From Hymenobacter crusticola (GTDB lineage: Bacteria; Bacteroidota; Bacteroidia; Cytophagales; Hymenobacteraceae): a DNA stretch of 64,000 nucleotides. The position numbers were made by a program, and so were the translations under genes. Shown here one piece after another: positions 8,767-17,261 of this stretch. The DNA is taken from the NCBI RefSeq assembly GCF_002154225.1, contig NZ_MTSE01000013.1:1-64000 (forward strand). The letters run 5' to 3'. The notes beneath the pieces are model-generated. The model saw only the letters and a program-made list of their open reading frames with translations. It searched no databases and was not told the DNA's origin. Numbering within the stretch: the first letter of the stretch is position 1; every line of letters begins with the position of its first letter.

Positions 8767-9876
8767 CTAAGCGTTCAGGTATTCGACCATCAACTTCGCA
8801 GCTTTCTCAGCGGCGTTGTGCCGACCTAACTTCTCACGCAGTTCAACGTAGCCAGCTTTTTGCTGAGCAATGAACTCTTCATCAGTTGTTACTTTCTTCA
8901 ATTCCTTCACCAAGTTGCGGGAGTTGAACTCGCCTTGAATCAACTCTTTTACCACTTCTCGCCCTACAATAAGATTGACCAATGAAATGTAGGGCACTTT
9001 GATAACAGCCTTTCCGATGGCGTACGTGATGGCACTGGTGCGGTAACACACAACTTGCGGCACGCCAAACAGGGCCGTTTCTAACGTTGCAGTACCACTT
9101 GTAACGAGAGCAGCCTTGGCGTGCTGAAGTAGGTCAAACGTCTGCCCAAAAATAATCCGGACGTTATTGCGCTCGAAGTGCGCGTAATAATTAGGGTCGA
9201 GATTATCGACGCCGGCCACCACAAACTGATAGTCTAGAAACGGCGGTAGAATGGACAACATCACGTAAAGCATGGCTTCGATTTCCTGCTTACGGCTGCC
9301 AGGCAACACAGCGATAATAGGCTTATCGGTAGCTAGCTTATTGCGAGCATAGAAATCGGAACTAGCCGGGTGTTCAGCTACAGCATCGGCGGTTGGGTTA
9401 CCGATGTAATCGACCTCGTAACCAAAGCGCTGATAAAACTCCGACTCAAACGGCAGAATCACGAACATACGATCCACCAAAGCTTTTACCTTGTGTACCC
9501 GCCCTTGATTCCAAGCCCATATTTTGGGCGAGATGTAGTAAAAAACCTTAATGCCATGTTGCTTGGCAAATTTTGCCACGCGTAGGTTGAAACCTGCGTA
9601 ATCAACCAAGATAAGTACATCAGGCCGATACGCGAGCAGATCGTGCTGACACTCTTTCAGGTAACGCCGAAACTTCAGAATACTCGTTGCGGCTTCTAAA
9701 AAGCCCATGATGGCCATTTCCTGATAATGGTGCACCAACTCTCCTCCTTCGGCAGCCATCATATCGCCGCCCCAGCACCGAAATTCAGCGGCAGCGTCCT
9801 GGTGGCGCAATGCGCGCATCAAGTGCGACGCATGGAAGTCGCCGGAACGCTCTCCCGCAATCAAGTAATACTTCAT
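8767..9876 (-). CDS. lpxB: Lipid-A-disaccharide synthase
   Basis: LpxB (family GT19) condenses UDP-2,3-diacylglucosamine with lipid X to form the tetraacyl disaccharide of lipid A at the inner face of the inner membrane. The 369-residue protein starts with the family-typical YYLIAGERSGDFHAS and contains VLIDVYAGFN-like segment LILVDYAGFNLRVAK, KVFYYISPKIWAW and PGSRKQEIEAM, then the donor-site segment LVTSGTATLETALF. The start at 9876 is chosen over 9891 because homologues begin at MKYYLIAGE. It is probably transcribed from the same side as the pterin synthase gene upstream, 108 bases away. Confidence 0.94.
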   Translation of the reverse strand: MKYYLIAGERSGDFHASHLMRALRHQDAAAEFRCWGGDMMAAEGGELVHHYQEMAIMGFLEAATSILKFRRYLKECQHDLLAYRPDVLILVDYAGFNLRVAKFAKQHGIKVFYYISPKIWAWNQGRVHKVKALVDRMFVILPFESEFYQRFGYEVDYIGNPTADAVAEHPASSDFYARNKLATDKPIIAVLPGSRKQEIEAMLYVMLSILPPFLDYQFVVAGVDNLDPNYYAHFERNNVRIIFGQTFDLLQHAKAALVTSGTATLETALFGVPQVVCYRTSAITYAIGKAVIKVPYISLVNLIVGREVVKELIQGEFNSRNLVKELKKVTTDEEFIAQQKAGYVELREKLGRHNAAEKAAKLMVEYLNA

Positions 9877-9886
9877 TTTATCACTT

Positions 9887-9970
9887 ATCAATTAACACTT
9901 ATCATTTATCAGATCACTTTCAACAGCATTCCTACATGGTGAGTTGAGAAGCTAGTGGATGTTAATTGAT
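9887..9970. repeat. AT-rich inverted repeat between lpxB and the pterin synthase gene
   Basis: ATCAATTAAC at 9887-9896 is the exact complement of GTTAATTGAT at 9961-9970. Both ends are followed by further AT-rich degenerate copies (TTATCATTTATC, AAATGATCAATG). Function unknown; possibly a small degenerate mobile palindrome. Confidence 0.4.
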
Positions 9971-9984
9971 AAATGATCAATGAT

Positions 9985-10401
9985 TTACTCACCATAATAT
10001 TCTACGAAGTTGCGGGGCGTCTCGTAAAGTTTAATGCAGTGAAGCTCCGCCGCAGAGATGCTCGGTAGCTCACGTTGTAGAATCTGCCAGAAGGCAACGG
10101 CTAGGTTCTCGGTGCTAGCAAGTTTGTCTTGCATAAACGGCACATCCAGATTGAGATTTTTGTGGTCAACCTGCTCAATGATGTGCTTCCGAATAATTTG
10201 ACTGAGTTGTTTCAGATCAACAACAAAGCCGGTATCCGGATCGGGCTGGCCTTTTACGGTCACAATTAGTTCGTAATTGTGTCCGTGCCAGTTCACATTA
10301 GCACAAGGTCCGAAAACTTCGCGGTTGCGTTCATCAGACCAGGTAGGGTTGTATAGCTTGTGAGCGGCATTGAAGTGCTCCTGCCGACTAACGTAGATCA
10401 T
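9985..10401 (-). CDS. 6-pyruvoyl-tetrahydropterin synthase / 6-carboxytetrahydropterin synthase family enzyme
   Basis: A 138-residue T-fold enzyme acting on 7,8-dihydroneopterin triphosphate. Zinc ligands are the histidine of FNAAHKLYNP (about residue 14) and the two histidines of HGHNYEL (about residues 39-41). The catalytic cysteine lies in GPCANVNWHGHNY. In bacterial QueD (queuosine pathway) the cysteine is usually three residues from HGH. Here it is five residues away, as in eukaryote-type PTPS, so a pterin rather than deazapurine product is possible. No queC, queE or folE is nearby to decide. The family call is firm; the exact product is open. Confidence 0.85.
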   Translation of the reverse strand: MIYVSRQEHFNAAHKLYNPTWSDERNREVFGPCANVNWHGHNYELIVTVKGQPDPDTGFVVDLKQLSQIIRKHIIEQVDHKNLNLDVPFMQDKLASTENLAVAFWQILQRELPSISAAELHCIKLYETPRNFVEYYGE

Positions 10402-10515
10402 TGCTGAGGTGTTGATTGGTGGACTTGTAGATGCGTTGGTTAGCGAGGGTAGGCTGATTGGTACCTAGCAAGCGCTGGCACATCAATCATCTAGTTGCTT
10501 ACTTCCAACAAGGCA

Positions 10516-10549
10516 CAAACCTATCCGTTCTTTTTTCGCCGCAAATATA
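10516..10549 (-). promoter_or_regulatory. Candidate promoter(s) for the pterin synthase gene
   Basis: On the minus strand TATATTTG (10549 to 10542) and TAGGTTTG (10523 to 10516) both fit TAnnTTTG. Their spacing lets the first overlap a TTG that could be the -33 element of the second. The 5' UTR would be about 110-135 bases. Confidence 0.45.
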
Positions 10550-10591
10550 CGAAGAAGCGTGCGCCGCACCGGTTCATGGGCAAGTCTTAAC

Positions 10592-10617
10592 GTAGAGACG
10601 CATTGCCTCCGTTGAAG
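10592..10617 (+). repeat. Fragment of the GTAGAGACGC repeat family
   Basis: GTAGAGACGC followed by CCTCCGTTGAAG resembles a shortened half of the larger inverted repeats at 36808-36922 and 44513-44627, which end in GTAGAGACGC and contain CCCGTTGAA. Confidence 0.35.
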
Positions 10618-10625
10618 TACCTTTG
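10618..10625 (+). promoter_or_regulatory. -7 promoter box upstream of hldD
   Basis: TACCTTTG (TAnnTTTG consensus) lies 22 bases before the hldD ATG, giving a predicted 5' UTR of about 15 bases. A TTG at 10603 is closer than the usual -33 position. Confidence 0.55.
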
Positions 10626-10646
10626 AACAAAAACTAGCGTTGCCCT

Positions 10647-11612
10647 ATGATCGTTGTCACTGGAGCAGCCGGCTTTATTGCTAGCTGCCTCGTTACCCGC
10701 CTCAATGCCGCCAACTTCAACGATATCGTTGTGGTGGATAATTTCGCCGTAGAGCGCAAGCTCGTTAACTTGAAAGGCAAGCGTTTGCGTGCTTACGTTG
10801 ACCGCAACGAGTTTTTCGATTGGTTAGCGGAGCATCACGAGGAAGTTGAATTTATCTTCCACCTAGGTGCCCGTACGGACACGACCGAGCAAAGCCGCGA
10901 AGTATTTGATTTGCTTAACCTGAATTATTCGAAGCAAATGTGGCAAGCGTGCTGCCAGTACCAACTACCACTGGTGTACGCTTCTTCCGCAGCTACGTAT
11001 GGCTCAGGCACGCTCGGGTATTCCGACGATGATGTCTTACTGCCTCTGCTACGCCCCCTCAACCCATATGGCGAGTCAAAAAACGACTTCGACAACTGGG
11101 CTGTTACCCAAGCCGAGAAGCCTTTCTTTTGGGCTGGCCTCAAGTTTTTCAATGTCTATGGCCCGAACGAATACCACAAGGGACGTATGGCCTCGGTTAT
11201 TTTTCACGCTTTCGAGCAAATTCGCAATACGAGTTCCATGACCCTGTTTCGCTCCCACAATCCTGACTATGCAGATGGCGAGCAGAAACGGGACTTTGTG
11301 TACGTGAAAGATGTAGTGGAAGTATGCTACTTCCTGATGCATCATCGCCAGCATTCTGGCATTTACAACCTAGGTACCGGCGAAGCACGCACATTCTTAG
11401 ATTTGACCTTGAATACATTCGATGCTCTAGGCCGCACGGCGGATATCCATTTCAAAGACACCCCAGAGGATATTCGTGACACTTACCAATACTTCACACA
11501 AGCCGATATGAGCAAGCTGCGCAGTATTGGCTACGATCGGCCCTTTACTCGATTAGAAGACGGTATTCAAGATTACGTACAAAATTACTTAGTGCCAGGC
11601 GCTTATATGTAA
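10647..11612 (+). CDS. hldD: ADP-L-glycero-D-manno-heptose 6-epimerase
   Basis: This NADP-dependent extended SDR epimerises ADP-D,D-heptose to ADP-L,D-heptose, the donor for the LPS inner core. The 321-residue protein has the Rossmann motif TGAAGFIAS at the N-terminus, the active-site strand YASSAATYG and the catalytic YGESK (Tyr/Lys pair) near residue 140. The heptosyl-family segment FFWAGLKFFNVYGPNE follows. Genes for heptose kinase or phosphatase are not adjacent. It is followed by an exceptionally long hairpin. Confidence 0.93.
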   Translation: MIVVTGAAGFIASCLVTRLNAANFNDIVVVDNFAVERKLVNLKGKRLRAYVDRNEFFDWLAEHHEEVEFIFHLGARTDTTEQSREVFDLLNLNYSKQMWQACCQYQLPLVYASSAATYGSGTLGYSDDDVLLPLLRPLNPYGESKNDFDNWAVTQAEKPFFWAGLKFFNVYGPNEYHKGRMASVIFHAFEQIRNTSSMTLFRSHNPDYADGEQKRDFVYVKDVVEVCYFLMHHRQHSGIYNLGTGEARTFLDLTLNTFDALGRTADIHFKDTPEDIRDTYQYFTQADMSKLRSIGYDRPFTRLEDGIQDYVQNYLVPGAYM

Positions 11613-11622
11613 GCACCTCCTT

Positions 11623-11699
11623 ATAACTGTCTGAACGTAACAGCCCGTCCAACTACTCTTTCGATGTAGTTGGACGGGCTGTTACGTTCAGACAGTTAT
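11623..11699. terminator. 34-bp perfect hairpin between convergent hldD and the phosphoesterase gene
   Basis: The left arm 11623-11656 and right arm 11666-11699 are perfect complements with a 9-base loop. This is much longer than a usual terminator stem and lacks a long T tract, so a cruciform or RNase III-type role is also conceivable. It lies between converging genes. Confidence 0.75.
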
Positions 11700-11734
11700 T
11701 TATGCTTGCAGCGAGCTAAGCAAGGGAGTCGCCA

Positions 11735-12862
11735 TCAAAGCGCTACAACGCGCATTACTTGTGAGAAGCCATTTCCAACTAGCTGCACGTAGTAGATGCC
11801 CGCTGGCAGTGAGTTTCGCTGCCACGTGAACCGGTGCCAGCCAACTTTAACTGTTCCCTGGTGCAACGCGGCTACTTCCTGCCCTAGGGTATTTAAAATC
11901 CGTAATTGCACCGCCATTTGAGTGGGTACCGAAAACTCGATCATAGCCTCCTCCTGGAAAGGATTGGGGCCGACTGGATATAGCTTCGGTGTTGTGCTGA
12001 GCGGGCGATGCAACACATACGTGTCGATCAATACATGCTTACGGGTGTAGAATTGCAACGCCAAGCTGTCGGGATTAGCATTGATAAGCATAGCACCATA
12101 ATCACCATTGAAGGTAGTTCTGCTTTCTGGTATAGGCTGCGGCTGAACTCTATAAATGCTACGCCCACCTAGCCCATTAACAAAATAAGGCAACCCATCA
12201 GCCATTAGGCGTTCATAGTGGTGATCGTGGCCGGCTAATACTACAGAAGCTCCCCACTCTCGGAAAGGCCATTGAAGCTCTTCAGTATTGCCATGCGCAC
12301 CAGACGAATACGGAGCATGATGTAGGTATACTACTTTCCAACGCGCAGTAGATGCCGCTAGCTTTGTCCGGAGCCACTGGGCTTGCACCGACTTGACATC
12401 AACGCCATCCGGCTCAGCAGGGTCGCTGTCGAGTGCAAAGAAGTGAATATCGCCTCGCACAAAATCATAGTAACGGCCATTGCCTGGCAGCGTGAAATAA
12501 TCCCGGTACGGCTCCCCATTACGTGTGTAGTAATCATGATTGCCAAGCGAAGGAAAGAAGCGGTTCGACGAGGCACTAGGACCATAGCGCCCGCGGTACT
12601 TATAGATATACTTGTGGTAGTACTGACCAATATTCTGATCAATAGTCGTGGAGTCGCCTAGGTTATAGTTGTTGTCACCGAGCGTAATTATGAAGTCTGG
12701 TTCCCAAGCCTTTACCATGTCTGCCACGTCCTTCTCAGGCTGCCCGGCGTAGCCGTAATCACCAATAGCAGCAAAACGCTGTGCATAGTTTACAGAAGGT
12801 AAGGTGCATAGCAAGCTTATAAGAAGCAGACAGCGGAAAGCAAGTAGAAAGGCAAGCCTCAT
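11735..12862 (-). CDS. Secreted metallophosphoesterase with type IX sorting domain
   Basis: A 375-residue purple-acid-phosphatase-like calcineurin-fold hydrolase. A signal peptide (about residues 1-27, ending NYAQ) is followed by metal-site motifs: GDYGYAG, ITLGDNNYN, LGNHDY, VVYLHHAPYSSG and LAGHDHHYER. From about residue 290 the C-terminus has the Por/T9SS type A sorting pattern (LYPVGPNPF, then ILNTLGQEV, and GIYYVQLVG close to the end). It should cross the outer membrane by type IX secretion and act at the cell surface or outside, probably releasing phosphate from organic esters. The substrate is unknown. Confidence 0.88.
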   Translation of the reverse strand: MRLAFLLAFRCLLLISLLCTLPSVNYAQRFAAIGDYGYAGQPEKDVADMVKAWEPDFIITLGDNNYNLGDSTTIDQNIGQYYHKYIYKYRGRYGPSASSNRFFPSLGNHDYYTRNGEPYRDYFTLPGNGRYYDFVRGDIHFFALDSDPAEPDGVDVKSVQAQWLRTKLAASTARWKVVYLHHAPYSSGAHGNTEELQWPFREWGASVVLAGHDHHYERLMADGLPYFVNGLGGRSIYRVQPQPIPESRTTFNGDYGAMLINANPDSLALQFYTRKHVLIDTYVLHRPLSTTPKLYPVGPNPFQEEAMIEFSVPTQMAVQLRILNTLGQEVAALHQGTVKVGWHRFTWQRNSLPAGIYYVQLVGNGFSQVMRVVAL

Positions 12863-13238
12863 TAGATTATCCTTACGATTAATTATAAGTATTTAAGAAT
12901 ATTATAAAATGTTAATAAACATAAGATTTTAGACACGTTATTTGCAACCGATTTACAAGATTAGTCCTATTTAACAATCATACTATCACGACTAAATCCT
13001 ACCGACACATCATCAATTATAGATGTGTCTGCGATTAGTAGGCCCAACAACAAACAACTTTGCGGCCATTTTTCACGCGCCGACAGCTCATCGTTGAAGA
13101 AGGCTAGCTAGCATAGTCCGTCACGAAATATATGCTGTGTTATAAGCATATATTATCCAACATATTTAGAGCGCGCCTACTATTTCCTTTTACATAAGCA
13201 ATTACCTAACACAATAAAAATACTACAAATAAGTAATT
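12863..13238. other. AT-rich divergent intergenic region upstream of the phosphoesterase and cotH genes
   Basis: The 376-base gap is far richer in A+T than its surroundings. It contains an 8-bp hairpin GACACATC/GATGTGTC (13004-13011 and 13022-13029), itself flanked by CCTAC/GTAGG. CTTTGCGG near 13058 is a weak promoter-like match without the TA. I see no gene in it. It should hold the promoters of both divergent genes. Confidence 0.5.
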
Positions 13239-14954
13239 ATGTTTGCTCACTTTTTTACTACTCGTTTAACAGCTCTAGCGACTACTTTTTTTTGCGTAGC
13301 CACGCAGGCATTCGCGGGAAATACAATCACCATTTCTCCTAACTTCTACCATATCGACAACAAGCAGCACATCATCGTAATCAATAAAAAGGTTGAGGAT
13401 GTTAATGCAGACGCCGATGAATTAAGAACTCATCTTGTCCTCGACAAAGATTATATATTTGTTGAACCACCTCTACTAGTAAATACGGCTTCATCGTATC
13501 AAGTGAAGTTCCAAAATATAACTTATACAACCTATTTCACCCAGCTTCCTATCGTTCACGTTGATACAGACAACGAGATAGTAGATTCTCCTAGCGTGCT
13601 TGCTAAGTTTTTAATGTCAGAGGCAAGTGGAACAATAACAGAATCTAACCTAGGTATAGAAATACGAGGCAGTTATTCGCAAACCCTACCTAAAAAATCA
13701 TATGAGCTAAGCTTCTGGACTGACACGAAAGGGGACGACAGCAGAGATGTACGCTTGTTGAATATGCGCACTGACAATAAGTGGAATTTACAAGCGCTTT
13801 ACAACGAGCCACTTCGTGTCAACAGCAAGGTAGCTAATACATTGTGGCAAAATATTCATCAGATATATTATAAGGATAAAGAACCAGAGGCTAAGAACGG
13901 AATTGATATGGCCTATGTGGAATTATTCTTAAATAATGAGTATAAAGGACTTTATGCACTTAGCGAAAGGATTGATCGTAAGCAGCTGAAATTAAAAAAA
14001 TATAATAACGGCATAGTTGGAGAACTCTATAAAGCAAGTAACTGGGGCCCAGCTATTCTTTTCACCGGGCTCCCTGCTTTCGATAATAGTAGCCTAACTT
14101 GGGGAGGTTTTGAATACAAACACCCAGAGGAGAAAATAGACTGGACTAATTTATACAACTTTATAGATTTTGTTGAAAATAGTTCTGATCAATTTTTTTA
14201 TAGTCAATACAAAGCAAAATTCAACCTTAAAAATGCTGTCGACTATTATATATTTTTAAATCTAATCAGAGCAGTAGATAACACAGAGAAGAACCTTTAC
14301 ATAGCTAAGTACAAAACCAACGAACCGTATTATTATATTCCGTGGGATTTGGATGGCACATTTGGCAATAATTGGTTCGGATCTAAGGATAATATCACGA
14401 ATGATATCCGAACTAACGAATTTTACAAACGTTTAACCAAAGACAACTCACCTTCAGGATTCAACGAAACACTGTATAAAAGATGGGAGGAACTGAGAGC
14501 CACGGTTATCACTGAAAAGTATATATTAGATAAGTTCAAAGAACAACAAGACTACCTTTTAAATAATAATATCTATCAACGAGAGCACCTTGTCTGGGAC
14601 AGCTTCACGTATGACGATACATACGCAGAGTATACAGCTACGTGGCTTAGGAGCAGACTAGCCTACCTTGATGGTGCTTTTAGCAAAACTTCCACGGTAC
14701 TAAAGAGTAGTGTTGGCAAGCAAAGCGCTACGGTAAGCATTTATCCTAATCCGGCAAACGACTTTCTGTTCATTGAAACTGAAGGGCTACCATACGAAGT
14801 ACTTATCCAGGACATGAACGGCAGAATGCTCTTGAAAACTACATTAAATGGTACGCTCAATAAAGTTGCCCTTAACAGCTTAGCAAGAGGGCTATACGTA
14901 GTGACTGTGAAAAACAGCAGAACCCTTAAAACGGAGAAACTTATCATTAACTAA
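13239..14954 (+). CDS. CotH kinase-family secreted protein with type IX sorting domain
   Basis: A 571-residue protein with a signal peptide (cleavage near FAG, residue 27), then a CotH-family domain. Characteristic segments are EIRGSYSQTLPKKSYEL, YVELFLNNEYKGLYALSERID, and YYIPWDLDGTFGNNW carrying the acidic catalytic-type residues. The last about 75 residues form a Por/T9SS type A domain (ISIYPNPAND-like VSIYPNPANDFLF, then GLYVVTVKN). CotH proteins of spores are atypical protein kinases; function in Bacteroidota is uncharacterised. Codon use is distinctly A/T-rich (many AAA, TAT, AAT) compared with flanking genes, suggesting recent acquisition. Confidence 0.85.
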   Translation: MFAHFFTTRLTALATTFFCVATQAFAGNTITISPNFYHIDNKQHIIVINKKVEDVNADADELRTHLVLDKDYIFVEPPLLVNTASSYQVKFQNITYTTYFTQLPIVHVDTDNEIVDSPSVLAKFLMSEASGTITESNLGIEIRGSYSQTLPKKSYELSFWTDTKGDDSRDVRLLNMRTDNKWNLQALYNEPLRVNSKVANTLWQNIHQIYYKDKEPEAKNGIDMAYVELFLNNEYKGLYALSERIDRKQLKLKKYNNGIVGELYKASNWGPAILFTGLPAFDNSSLTWGGFEYKHPEEKIDWTNLYNFIDFVENSSDQFFYSQYKAKFNLKNAVDYYIFLNLIRAVDNTEKNLYIAKYKTNEPYYYIPWDLDGTFGNNWFGSKDNITNDIRTNEFYKRLTKDNSPSGFNETLYKRWEELRATVITEKYILDKFKEQQDYLLNNNIYQREHLVWDSFTYDDTYAEYTATWLRSRLAYLDGAFSKTSTVLKSSVGKQSATVSIYPNPANDFLFIETEGLPYEVLIQDMNGRMLLKTTLNGTLNKVALNSLARGLYVVTVKNSRTLKTEKLIIN

Positions 14955-14963
14955 TCTACCAGC

Positions 14964-15022
14964 TAGCTTGCTAAACACAAATGGCCCACTACTGTAGTGG
15001 GCCATTTGTGTTTAGCAAGCTA
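14964..15022. terminator. Near-perfect 59-bp palindrome after cotH
   Basis: Arms of 29 bp (14964-14992 and 14994-15022) are perfect complements around a single central T. It lies between the convergent cotH and small ORF and is a likely bidirectional terminator or cruciform. Confidence 0.75.
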
Positions 15023-15074
15023 TGATATTGTTCGGCAAATAGCCTTCGCAACAGTAAAGTTTAGGCACCATGAA

Positions 15075-15326
15075 TTAAGCAGCTAGGTCCGGATAAAGCG
15101 GCCGGACCGTCGCCTCAGAAAGAGTTGTTTGCATAGGAACAACGGTTGTTTCGTCAGTATGACGACGCAGTGCTCGCATCAGCAAGTATTTGTATTTTTC
15201 TGCGTCAGCCAAGGCTGTTTCTATTGCTTTCACTGCATCAGCATATGTTACTACTGGCTGCAGGTCGCGCCGCGGGCGTCGAGCTTCAAAAACTTGCCCT
15301 TCTAAGTATTCAACTGGGTTTTTCAT
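15075..15326 (-). CDS. Small hypothetical protein (83 aa)
   Basis: I do not recognise this protein. The N-terminal part is basic (EARRPRRDL), the middle (TYADAVKAIETALADAEKYKYLLMRALRRH) is predicted to form one amphipathic helix, and the C-terminus is rich in threonine and proline. There is no signal peptide or membrane segment. It is flanked by a strong bidirectional hairpin at its 3' side. It could be a small regulatory or structural protein. Support is limited to an ATG start, coding-like composition and absence of a better overlapping ORF. Confidence 0.5.
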   Translation of the reverse strand: MKNPVEYLEGQVFEARRPRRDLQPVVTYADAVKAIETALADAEKYKYLLMRALRRHTDETTVVPMQTTLSEATVRPLYPDLAA

Positions 15327-15431
15327 CGGTTGGCAGAGATGAATTGTGTAGTTATAAACTTATCTGTTATAGAAACAGATGATATAGCTTTTAGATTCAT
15401 TTTTAGCTGCCTATTATATAATCTAACTCAT

Positions 15432-16436
15432 TTACACATTGACACGTAGCACGAGCTTACCGAATTGCTCGCTATTATCCATCCGGCGCATCGCTACCTC
15501 ACCGTCAGCGAAGGGGAATACTTCATCAATGACGGGAATGAGTTGCTTAGCTTTCACAAAGGTTACCATGTCGGCAAAATCTTGTGTGGTACCCATGGAA
15601 GAGCCTAGCACCGAAAGCTGTTTCCAGAAAATTTTGCGCGCTACTACATCCGGAATATTACCTTGCGTAGCCCCGTAGAACACAAGGCGCCCACCAGGTG
15701 CAGCTACATCCAATAGCATAGAAAACCCTGCCCCAGCGGCACTGTCTACAATTACGTCGAAGGGTCCACCTGCTTGTTTTAGCAGGTCAGTGGCCCAATT
15801 TTCTGCCATGTAGTTTATGCCACCACGAGCACCTAACTGCTGAGCACGAGCTAGCTTGTCGGACGAGCTGGAAGTAACCCACACCTCTGCACCCGAAGCT
15901 ACCGCCATTTGCAAGCCGAGCAGTGCTACTCCGCCGCCGATGCCTGTAATGAGCACTCGCTCGCCAGCTTGCAGTCTAGCGCGTGTAAAAATTGCACGGT
16001 ATGCCGTTACTCCACCTAGGGGCAAAGCCGCAGCCTGCTCGAAGGTAAGGTGAGCTGGCAGCGGGCAAACTTGAGCGACAGGCACAGCTACGTACTCAGC
16101 GAAAGTTCCTTGTTCAGGCAGACCTAGGATAGTAAAGTCCTTGCTTTGTGCATACGGATTATTGCCCCAGTTCTGTCCTGGGTTGATGAGCACTGCCTGC
16201 TGCAGGAGCGCTGCGTCAACGCCCTCCCCCACTTTGGTAATTGTACCGGCCCCGTCGGAGCCTAGGATGCACGGAAAGCGCAGGCCAGCATATTGTCCCT
16301 TCTGAATCCAGACATCACGATGATTAAGAGCAGCAGCTTTGAGTTGAACTAAGACTTGGCTAGGACCCGGAATGGGTGTAGGAACCTCTTGTAAAACCAG
16401 AGGCTGTTGAATGCCATCTAAACGGAGAGCTTTCAT
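15432..16436 (-). CDS. Zinc-independent medium-chain oxidoreductase (quinone oxidoreductase-like)
   Basis: A 334-residue MDR-superfamily protein: an N-terminal GroES-like domain (LNHRDVWIQKGQY, GSDGAGTITKVG) and a Rossmann NAD(P)-binding domain with GIGGGVALLGLQMA. The structural-zinc cysteine cluster is missing, favouring quinone oxidoreductase-type enzymes that reduce quinones or enals with NADPH. It is transcribed divergently from a MarR-family gene across a 297-base region containing a clear palindrome. Such pairs are commonly regulated by the MarR protein in response to reactive electrophiles; that link is inferred here. Confidence 0.85.
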   Translation of the reverse strand: MKALRLDGIQQPLVLQEVPTPIPGPSQVLVQLKAAALNHRDVWIQKGQYAGLRFPCILGSDGAGTITKVGEGVDAALLQQAVLINPGQNWGNNPYAQSKDFTILGLPEQGTFAEYVAVPVAQVCPLPAHLTFEQAAALPLGGVTAYRAIFTRARLQAGERVLITGIGGGVALLGLQMAVASGAEVWVTSSSSDKLARAQQLGARGGINYMAENWATDLLKQAGGPFDVIVDSAAGAGFSMLLDVAAPGGRLVFYGATQGNIPDVVARKIFWKQLSVLGSSMGTTQDFADMVTFVKAKQLIPVIDEVFPFADGEVAMRRMDNSEQFGKLVLRVNV

Positions 16437-16498
16437 GAATTAAGGGTAAAATAAGCCAATATACACTCAGGGTCAAATAGTTAAACAGGCTTTGCATT

Positions 16499-16531
16499 TA
16501 GTAATCATACTTACTATAAATATGATTACTA
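16499..16531. promoter_or_regulatory. 33-bp palindrome, candidate MarR operator
   Basis: TAGTAATCATA and TATGATTACTA (11-bp perfect arms, 16499-16509 and 16521-16531) are separated by 11 bases. The site lies 63-95 bases upstream of the oxidoreductase start and about 200 bases upstream of the MarR gene, fitting an operator for the divergent pair. Confidence 0.5.
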
Positions 16532-16733
16532 TAACCATGGATACTAACTTTCAGTAAGATCTATCAGTTCTTATTGGCTGACTCCGATGCCATTCTAGCC
16601 TTTGTCTTACTTTTCAAACTTGTCGCACTGTGCTACTTCGTTTTTCTGCGTCTCGAAAGTAAATATTCGGGCGGCACTTCGTAAACAAAACGTTATTTAT
16701 TGAGGAGCCTGTTATCACCTGTCGCTTTGCTCT

Positions 16734-17216
16734 ATGCCGCCTACGAACTCCCTCTTTGCCTTCGAAAGCCCGGATGATAATCCTGGCTTTCTGTTGTGGC
16801 AAGTAACAAATCTTTGGCAACGTGAACTCAAAAAAGCGCTGGAACGCTTCGACCTCACCCACGCTCAATTTGTCGTGTTAGCATCGGCTCACCAACTAGG
16901 CCAGCATGCTACGCCAGTGACGCAGATTGCGCTAGCCGAACATGCGCGGATTGATAAAATGATGGCTAGCAAATTATTGCGCACGCTGGAGGAGAAGGGT
17001 TTGCTGGTGCGCGCCGAACACAAGCAGGATACCCGCGCTAAAGCTGTAGCTCTTACTCCTATTGGTACCAAAACCCTGGTGCAAGCCGCCTGGGCGGTAG
17101 AAGAATTTGATAATGGCTTCTTTGGCGTATTAGGCACTCAGCAAGAGAGCTTGATCCGACCGCTACGTGCCTTACTCGGTGCGTACCACACGCCTAGTGA
17201 AAGCTCGAAAAGCTAG
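16734..17216 (+). CDS. MarR-family transcriptional regulator
   Basis: A 160-residue winged-helix regulator. The segment TPVTQIALAEHARIDKMMASKLLRTLEEKGLLVRAEHKQDTRAKAVALT covers the helix-turn-helix and the beta wing with the conserved D-R pair. The flanking helices would form the dimer interface. It is divergent from the medium-chain oxidoreductase, and a palindrome lies between them. No cysteine suited to redox sensing is evident, so a ligand-binding mechanism is more likely. The inducer is unknown. Confidence 0.88.
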   Translation: MPPTNSLFAFESPDDNPGFLLWQVTNLWQRELKKALERFDLTHAQFVVLASAHQLGQHATPVTQIALAEHARIDKMMASKLLRTLEEKGLLVRAEHKQDTRAKAVALTPIGTKTLVQAAWAVEEFDNGFFGVLGTQQESLIRPLRALLGAYHTPSESSKS

Positions 17217-17261
17217 CTTACTTAGCCGCTCACAACTTCCTCCGTTAGTAAGACCCTAACC

